Positions 59,061-64,000 of a stretch of DNA of 64,000 nt are shown piece by piece (positions within the stretch are counted from its first letter, which is position 1; each line of letters starts with the position of its first letter). This stretch comes from a bacterium. Lineage in GTDB: Bacteria; UBA8248. The DNA is taken from positions 62,001 to 126,000 of the forward strand of contig JAJEJD010000016.1 of assembly GCA_022828125.1 (NCBI GenBank), read 5' to 3'. Under the pieces are notes generated by a model that saw only the letters and a list, made by a program, of their open reading frames with translations, did not search any database and was not told where the DNA came from. Made by a program: the position numbers and the translations under genes.

Positions 59061-60140
59061 TCAGATCAGTTCGTAGAAGAAATTGCGCCGCCTGGGCGTG
59101 AAGCCCGCATTCCGCGCCATGCGGTGGAGGTCGTCCTCGTTCAGGGCATACGTGGTGCCCGCGGCGCTCACCACGTTTTCCTCCAGCATGGTGGAGCCCA
59201 TGTCGTTGCAGCCGTAGTGCAGCGATATCTCGCCGATCTTCATGCCCTGCGTCACCCAGGAGGACTGGAAGTTCGCGATGTTGTCCAGATACAGGCGGCT
59301 GATGGCGAGCATTCTCAAATACTCGCTGCTGCCCACCGTCTGCGCCTTCAAGGGGGCTGCGCCGTCGTTCTGGAACGTCCAGCAGATATACGCCGTAAAG
59401 CCGCCCGTCTCGTCCTGAAGCTCGCGCAGGCGGTGCAGGTGTTCGACGCGCTCGGCATCGGTTTCCACGTGGCCGAACATCATCGTGGCGGAAGAGCGGA
59501 TCCCCAGGTTGTGGGCGACGCGCATGACCTCGAGCCAGCCCTCCGTGTCGACTTTGAGCCTCGATATCTTCTCCCGCACGCGGTCGACGAGAATCTCGCC
59601 GCCGCCGCCCGGCACGGAATCGAGGCCCGCCGCATGCAGGCGCGTGAGCACCACCTCATAGGGCATGTCTTCCAGCCTCGCGATGTGGTGAATCTCCGGC
59701 GGACTCAGAGCGTGGAGGTGGAGATCGGGAAACTCCCCCTTCATCCAGGAGAAAAGCTCCTCGTACCATTCGATCCGCAGGTCCGGATGGTGGCCCCCCT
59801 GGAGCAGGATCTGCCTGCCGCCGACGGCGTAGAGCTCGTCGAGTTTCTGCCGAATCTCCTCGCGCGTCCTGATGTAGGCCTCGGGGTGATCGCCGGGCGG
59901 GCGGTAGAACGCGCAGAAGGTGCAGTAGACGTCGCACACGTTCGTGTAGTTGATGTTCCTGTCCACGCAGTAGGTGGCGTAACCCTCGGGATGCAGGCGC
60001 GCGCGAACGTCGTCCGCCGCGGCGCCGAGCGCGACCAGGTCGTCTCCTTCGAGCAGGGAGAGTCCCTCCTCGAAAGAGAGCCGCTCGCCCGCCGCCGCCT
60101 TCTCAATCGCCTCGTAAAACGCCGTCGTCGCCGTTGTCAT
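59061..60140 (-). CDS. mqnC: Cyclic dehypoxanthinyl futalosine synthase
   Basis: This 359-residue radical SAM enzyme has the cluster motif C-x3-C-x2-C in NVCDVYCTFCAFYR (Cys69, Cys73, Cys76). Other family signatures are QILLQGGHHPDLRIEWYEEL, HAAGLDSVPGGGGEILVDRV, SATMMFGHVETDAERVEHLH, SWVTQGMKIGEISLHYGCND and MGSTMLEENVVSAAG. It closes the cyclic intermediate that leads to menaquinone. The start is ATG 60140, after GAGGAA; upstream in-frame codons lie in repeat sequence. It indicates menaquinone as the respiratory quinone. Confidence 0.93.
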   Translation of the reverse strand: MTTATTAFYEAIEKAAAGERLSFEEGLSLLEGDDLVALGAAADDVRARLHPEGYATYCVDRNINYTNVCDVYCTFCAFYRPPGDHPEAYIRTREEIRQKLDELYAVGGRQILLQGGHHPDLRIEWYEELFSWMKGEFPDLHLHALSPPEIHHIARLEDMPYEVVLTRLHAAGLDSVPGGGGEILVDRVREKISRLKVDTEGWLEVMRVAHNLGIRSSATMMFGHVETDAERVEHLHRLRELQDETGGFTAYICWTFQNDGAAPLKAQTVGSSEYLRMLAISRLYLDNIANFQSSWVTQGMKIGEISLHYGCNDMGSTMLEENVVSAAGTTYALNEDDLHRMARNAGFTPRRRNFFYELI

Positions 60141-60230
60141 GGATTTCCTCGGATGTAGTTCCAAGCCTCTCGAATAATGAGGGAGAGACACTATCAGGTC
60201 AACAGATGAAACCGGAGGGGGGAACGGGGT

Positions 60231-60600
60231 TGTTGGAAAAGTCGTCCGATAAGGGGCTGTTGAAAAAGCCCCTGAGAGGGTAACGGCAACTCCCTGAAAG
60301 GGAAAGCCCACAAAGGCAACCCCCCCTACCCCCCCTTGTCAGGGGGGCAAGAAAAAGAAAAACCCCCTCGGCCCGGCGGGGGCGCATCGCCTTTTTATAC
60401 CCCCCTGACACGGGGGCCTTTGTTTCTTTTTACCCCCCTGTCAAGGGGGGGTAGGGGGGGTTGGTTTTCCAGATGACGAGGGAGGCCACGGGGGGCCGCC
60501 CCTACGAGATTCCGCGTTCGATACGAGGCGTAGGGACAGGCCCCCGTGCCTGTCCGACACCCCGACGAAGGACAACCACGGAGGGTTGTCCCTACAGGTC
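60231..60600. repeat. Repeat block between mqnC and the cyclase gene, hairpin copy 4
   Basis: It starts with two tandem ends, GGGGTTGTTGGAAAAGTC (60234-60251) and GGGCTGTTGAAAAAGCCCCT (60256-60275). The palindrome follows at 60315-60464 (GGCAACCCCCCCTACCCCCC to TAGGGGGGGTTGG). Then 60480-60598 is a close inverted copy of 56519-56645, including GCGTTCGATACGAGGCGTAG. The repeat supplies the TAG stop of the cyclase gene (60592-60594). No gene was seen in 60141-60591. Confidence 0.72.
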
Positions 60601-62313
60601 ATCCCCTCCCTGCCCCGGCGCCACATCGCGGGGATTCTCGACCGCGCGGATGGTGAGGGGCGCTGCGCGGTTACGCACCTCGATCTGATGCGCGGGAAAG
60701 GCGGAGACGTCCGCGCCCGCGCGCTCCGCCACCTGGGCGGAGATGACAAGCCTGCAACCGTATTCCTTTGTCAGATCCTGTAAGCGGCTGGCCGTGTTCA
60801 CCGTATCGCCCACCGCCGTGAGATACTTCGCCACGCCCCGGCCCATGTGGCCCACCACGGTGGGGCCGGTGTGCACCCCGATTCCGACTCGAAGAGGTTC
60901 ATCCAGTTCATCGGCGAGCGTCTCGCTCATCTCCTCAATCGCGTCCACGATGGCGCAGGCCGCCGAGAGGGCCTGCCTGCAGCCTTCCTCGGGGCCTTCT
61001 TCCACGCCGAAGAGCGCCATGACGCCGTCTCCCACGAACTGGTTGATGAGTCCGCCCTCCTTGGTGATCGCCTCGCCCATCACGTCGAAGTAGCAGTTGA
61101 GAAAAAACACGACGTCATAGGGGAGTTTCTTCTCGGCGATGCGCGTAAAGCCCCTGAGATCCGCGAACAGGACGGCCACGCCGCGCTCCTGGCCTGCGGC
61201 GTAGCCCTTTTGCGCAAAGCCCTGCGCCGCGTCCGCGCCTGCGGGCAGCAGGAGCAGCACCGAGAGGTCCGCCCCCGGACGCAACTGGCACGCCAGGCGA
61301 ACGTCGGGCGCGGCCTTGATGCGATCCAGAACGCGCTGCTCCTCCACTTGCGCGGGCGGTATGGCGTCCGCCCCGCCCAGCAGTTTCACCCGGCAGGTGG
61401 AGCACCGCCCGCGTCCCCCGCATACGGAGGCATGCGGTATATCTGCGGCGCGGCTCGCCTCCAGCACGGTGGAGCCCACCGGCGCGACCGCCTCACGCCC
61501 GCCCGCATAGGCGACGCGGAACGTCTTCCGCATCCGCTCCCGCGCACAGCGCGCTCCCCTGGCTGCGAACACCAGCGCAATCAGGCCCAGATAGCCCCAC
61601 CACAGCGCGTCGCGCGCGAGGTGGAGTTCTCCCCTCTGCGCGCGGTTCGGCATCCCGGTGCGGCTGAGCATCGCGCGACGCCACTGCGCATCCGCCGAGA
61701 GTCTCGCCGCCTCGCGACCGCCCTGGCTGAAGCCCGCCAGCGAGAGAGCGGCGACCAGCACCATGACGGACAGACACGCCGGGAACCACTTGGAGTACCA
61801 GGGCTTGAGCCTCAGCCAGTAGTGGAGGCCCACGCAGGCGTGCGTCCAAGCGATGAGCAGAAAAATCGACTGCTTCAAGCCCACGTCCGGCGAGCGCTCC
61901 CAGTAGAGGTACATCAGGCGCTCATAGGTATCCAGCGTGCCGAACCACTCATGGGCCAGGCGCGTGCCGACGACGTGCGAGATCATGAACAGGGGGATGG
62001 AAAGGCCCAGGACGATCTGGGCCGCCTCCCAGAGCGGCATCCTGAGGCTCCTGCGGTTGAACAGCCCGTACATCGCGAGCGCCGTATGCAGGATGAGCGA
62101 ACTGTAAAAGAGGACCGAACCCGGAACGCTCCGCCAGAACCCCAGAAACCAGAACCTGCCCGCGTCCATCGCGGCGAGCGAGGCCAGGCCCAGGGCGTGG
62201 TTCAGAAGATGGGTGATAAGAAAGAGGAAAAGAACGCAGCCGGTCGCGAGACTCATGCGTCTGCGCCAGTGTTCGATCTTCGAGGCGGCGGCAGGCGCTT
62301 CCGTGGTCATCAA
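60592..62313 (-). CDS. Membrane-ferredoxin-class III adenylate/guanylate cyclase fusion
   Basis: This 573-residue protein has three parts. Residues 20-250 hold about six helices with histidines at 35, 39, 76, 113, 158 and 164, in positions that could bind b-type heme, like succinate-dehydrogenase cytochrome b. Residues 265-355 are a plant-type [2Fe-2S] ferredoxin domain with Cys298, Cys304, Cys307 and Cys342 (CGGRGRCSTC). Residues 378-540 are a class III cyclase domain with metal aspartates in LFADLRGFT and VGDGVMALFG. It would couple redox state or quinone status to cAMP or cGMP. The stop codon lies in a repeat. Confidence 0.85.
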   Translation of the reverse strand: MMTTEAPAAASKIEHWRRRMSLATGCVLFLFLITHLLNHALGLASLAAMDAGRFWFLGFWRSVPGSVLFYSSLILHTALAMYGLFNRRSLRMPLWEAAQIVLGLSIPLFMISHVVGTRLAHEWFGTLDTYERLMYLYWERSPDVGLKQSIFLLIAWTHACVGLHYWLRLKPWYSKWFPACLSVMVLVAALSLAGFSQGGREAARLSADAQWRRAMLSRTGMPNRAQRGELHLARDALWWGYLGLIALVFAARGARCARERMRKTFRVAYAGGREAVAPVGSTVLEASRAADIPHASVCGGRGRCSTCRVKLLGGADAIPPAQVEEQRVLDRIKAAPDVRLACQLRPGADLSVLLLLPAGADAAQGFAQKGYAAGQERGVAVLFADLRGFTRIAEKKLPYDVVFFLNCYFDVMGEAITKEGGLINQFVGDGVMALFGVEEGPEEGCRQALSAACAIVDAIEEMSETLADELDEPLRVGIGVHTGPTVVGHMGRGVAKYLTAVGDTVNTASRLQDLTKEYGCRLVISAQVAERAGADVSAFPAHQIEVRNRAAPLTIRAVENPRDVAPGQGGDDL

Positions 62314-62334
62314 ACCAACCTCCAGGCAGGCGGC

Positions 62335-63126
62335 TCAGAGGGGGTTTTTCTCCAGAAACTTTTCCATCTGCGCGATGAAGGCTTCGGGCTGATCCCAGAA
62401 GGAGCTGTGGCCCGCATCGGGGATGATCGAAGTCGTGCAATCGGGCACGTGCTTCGCGTAGACCTCGCTGAAATCTATCGGCCCCGCGTCATTCTCCCCG
62501 TGGCATACCCAGGTGGGGACGGAGATTCTGTGCAGCTCGTCTCTTAAAACCGGCATCGTGAACAGCGCGTGCGCGGTATCGGCGAACGTCTGCGGCGTGT
62601 TCTTGAGGAAATTCTCCCTGTACTCCGCCGCCAGGGGTCCCTCGCGCAGGCCTTCGGGGACTTCGTCGCGGCGCAGCTTGAATTCGTGCAGCGCTTCCAT
62701 CCCTTCTGCTTCGGCCACCTTCAGGTGCTCCTCGAACATCTGCCGGTAGGCACCCGAGGGCGGGCCTGCGGAGGAGGCAGAGAGCATCAGGCGGCTCAGT
62801 CGCCCGGAATGCTGGATACCCACCATGGTGCCCGTGCGTCCGCCCATGCTGTGGCCGAGATAATCGGTGCGCTCGATCCCCAGCGCATCCAGAAAACCCA
62901 CGACGTCGTCCGCGAAGGTCTGGATGGTGTAGGGGCCGCGCGGCTTGTCCGAATCGCCGTGGCCGCGCAAGTCGAGCGCGTAGACGCGGAAGCGCTCTGC
63001 GAGCCAGTCGAAGAGAGGGGTAAAGCTGAAATGAGAGTTCTGGAACCCGTGCACCGCAAGGAGCGGCGTCCCTTCGCCCCGTTCGATAAAGTTAATGTCG
63101 ATTCCGTTCACGCGCGCTTTCGGCAA
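62335..63126 (-). CDS. Alpha/beta-hydrolase
   Basis: This 263-residue protein has the catalytic nucleophile in LGHSMGGRTGT (Ser93), the oxyanion-forming start LLAVHGFQNSHFSF, an acid (Asp/Glu) in VPTWVCHGENDAG and the His in DAGHSSFWDQPE. RVYALDLRGHGDSDKP is the usual second strand-loop. It could be an esterase, epoxide hydrolase or C-C hydrolase; the substrate is not identified. It is 21 bp upstream of the cyclase gene and downstream of the truncated amidase on the same strand. Confidence 0.85.
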   Translation of the reverse strand: MPKARVNGIDINFIERGEGTPLLAVHGFQNSHFSFTPLFDWLAERFRVYALDLRGHGDSDKPRGPYTIQTFADDVVGFLDALGIERTDYLGHSMGGRTGTMVGIQHSGRLSRLMLSASSAGPPSGAYRQMFEEHLKVAEAEGMEALHEFKLRRDEVPEGLREGPLAAEYRENFLKNTPQTFADTAHALFTMPVLRDELHRISVPTWVCHGENDAGPIDFSEVYAKHVPDCTTSIIPDAGHSSFWDQPEAFIAQMEKFLEKNPL

Positions 63127-63152
63127 GGTTTTCTCTCCTCTAAGTCTGTTCG

Positions 63153-64000
63153 CTACCCGACGGGCGGCCGTTCGTTCCTGAGTTCGGGCGTGGCCTCCTC
63201 GTAGGCGTGCGCGGCGCGCAGGACGTCGGTCTCGCGCCAGGGGCCGCCTGCTATCTGGAGCGACATGGGCATCCCTTCCGAGTTGCGGCCCATCGGGGTG
63301 ACGAGCGCCGGGAAGCCCGTGGCGTTGTGCGGCGCCAGAAACGGCCTGTGGATGTTCTTGTAGGATACGTCGCGCCCGTTCATCCGCGCGGTGAGCGTCG
63401 CAATCGGCGGGGCGACGCAGGGCATGGCGGGCTGGATGAGGGCGTCCGCGCCCTCAAAGAACGCGGCTACCTCGCGCTGCGCCAGAACGCGTTCTCTCAT
63501 CGCGCGCACGTAGTCGTCCGGCTCAATCTCGAACGACCACTCAATGCGCTCGCGCACGTCCTCCCCGTAGCCGGCCGGGTTCTGCTCGAAATACGGCCTG
63601 TGGAACTCGCTGAACTCAGGCCCCGAGATGAGGGGGAAGAAATCCATCAACCTCTTATGGTGCGCGAAGGAGACTTCCTCCACCTCGGCGCCCAGGGAGC
63701 GGAACACCTCCACCGCCGCCTCGAACGCCGCCGTGATCTCCGAATCCACCTCGACGCCCCCGTGAAAATCGGGACACACGAGCACCCGGCTGCCGCGCAC
63801 GCCGTCCTTGATGCCCGCGGTGTAGTCGGGAACGGGGACGTTCTGCGATTTGGAATCCTTCGCGTCATAGCCCGCCACCGCCTGAAGCATGAGGCCTGCG
63901 TCGCGCGCCGTGCGCGTCATGGGGCCCGCGTGGTCCAGGCTCAGGGCGTTGGGGCAGATGCCCCGCAGGCTCACCCGGCCGTGCGTCGCCTTGAAACCCA
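63153..64000 (-). CDS. Amidase signature-family enzyme, C-terminal part
   Basis: The gene enters from the right edge of the window, so the start and the Ser-cisSer-Lys catalytic centre are missing. The visible 282 residues contain the family's C-terminal half: GFKATHGRVSLRGICP, SLDHAGPMTRTARDAGLMLQ, and a late FPALVTPMGRNSEGMPMSLQ stretch followed by the IAGGPWRETDVLRAAHAYE end. Amidases of this type hydrolyse amides, including Glu-tRNA(Gln) or small substrates. It is probably a GatA-like amidase with a small-molecule substrate, but that cannot be decided here. Confidence 0.85.
   Translation of the reverse strand, partial: GFKATHGRVSLRGICPNALSLDHAGPMTRTARDAGLMLQAVAGYDAKDSKSQNVPVPDYTAGIKDGVRGSRVLVCPDFHGGVEVDSEITAAFEAAVEVFRSLGAEVEEVSFAHHKRLMDFFPLISGPEFSEFHRPYFEQNPAGYGEDVRERIEWSFEIEPDDYVRAMRERVLAQREVAAFFEGADALIQPAMPCVAPPIATLTARMNGRDVSYKNIHRPFLAPHNATGFPALVTPMGRNSEGMPMSLQIAGGPWRETDVLRAAHAYEEATPELRNERPPVG

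Noticed and set aside
60592-60610. Missense or frameshift at the cyclase C-terminus
   Set aside because: The reading frame is intact and stops in the repeat; only the last residues look unusual.

Overview
This window is GC-rich bacterial chromosome, densely packed with long operons. No rRNA, tRNA, CRISPR array or phage gene was seen. The lineage cannot be fixed from sequence alone. The mix of a complete 14-gene Nuo complex I, futalosine-pathway menaquinone genes, UGA-decoded selenoproteins, and many amidohydrolases, OxlT-like MFS carriers and CoA-transferases suggests a metabolically broad, probably uncultured proteobacterium-like or Tectomicrobia/Desulfobacterota-like organism. That placement is inference.

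Positions 1-15.4 kb hold nuoA-N in canonical order on the minus strand, behind a good sigma70-type promoter at 15385-15413. The operon is followed directly by a second nuoA and the start of a second nuoB, which runs off the window. Positions 15.6-17.2 kb (plus strand) carry a PLP histidine-decarboxylase-like enzyme and a double-ACT-domain protein. An EamA permease stands alone at 17.3-18.2 kb.

Positions 18.3-23.2 kb form a plus-strand unit: promoter, amidohydrolase, NifU-like protein, two paralogous MFS carriers, and a GrdB-like reductase whose gene contains an in-frame UGA (22840-22842) at a U-x-x-C active site. A second selenoprotein, a small AhpD-like protein with a C-x-x-U motif, lies at 55664-55936 behind its own promoter. 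Both have a possible SECIS hairpin just after the UGA.

Positions 23.5-32.2 kb (minus strand) hold a phosphodiesterase, a two-gene nitrile-hydratase-like unit that lacks the N-terminal half of the beta subunit, two tandem amidohydrolases, a lipoprotein built from three CcmI-type Ig-like repeats, a PfkB kinase and a CoA-transferase pair. Positions 32.4-36 kb carry scpA-scpB, a PanE-like reductase and an EVE protein. Positions 36-41 kb hold a KamA-like radical SAM enzyme, a phosphoesterase, an amidohydrolase and an enolase-superfamily enzyme. Positions 41-53.5 kb mix housekeeping genes (RluB-like, PgsA-like, AI-2E permease, cobalamin adenosyltransferase, fluoride channel) with catabolic genes.

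Positions 53.5-64 kb contain a lower-GC Panacea (DUF4065) gene, an SDR missing its catalytic Tyr, the AhpD-like selenoprotein, an ICMT-like methyltransferase, mqnC with a probable aminofutalosine deaminase, a membrane-ferredoxin-cyclase fusion, an alpha/beta hydrolase and a truncated amidase. MqnC implies that menaquinone is the quinone served by the Nuo complex.

Large palindromic repeats occupy nearly all convergent gene junctions (17.2, 23.3, 43.8, 51.6, 53.6 and 56.6 kb, plus one tandem junction at 60.3 kb). Some carry terminal inverted repeats related to GGGTTGTTGAAAAAG, like a MITE. At two places the repeat itself supplies the stop codon of the neighbouring gene.
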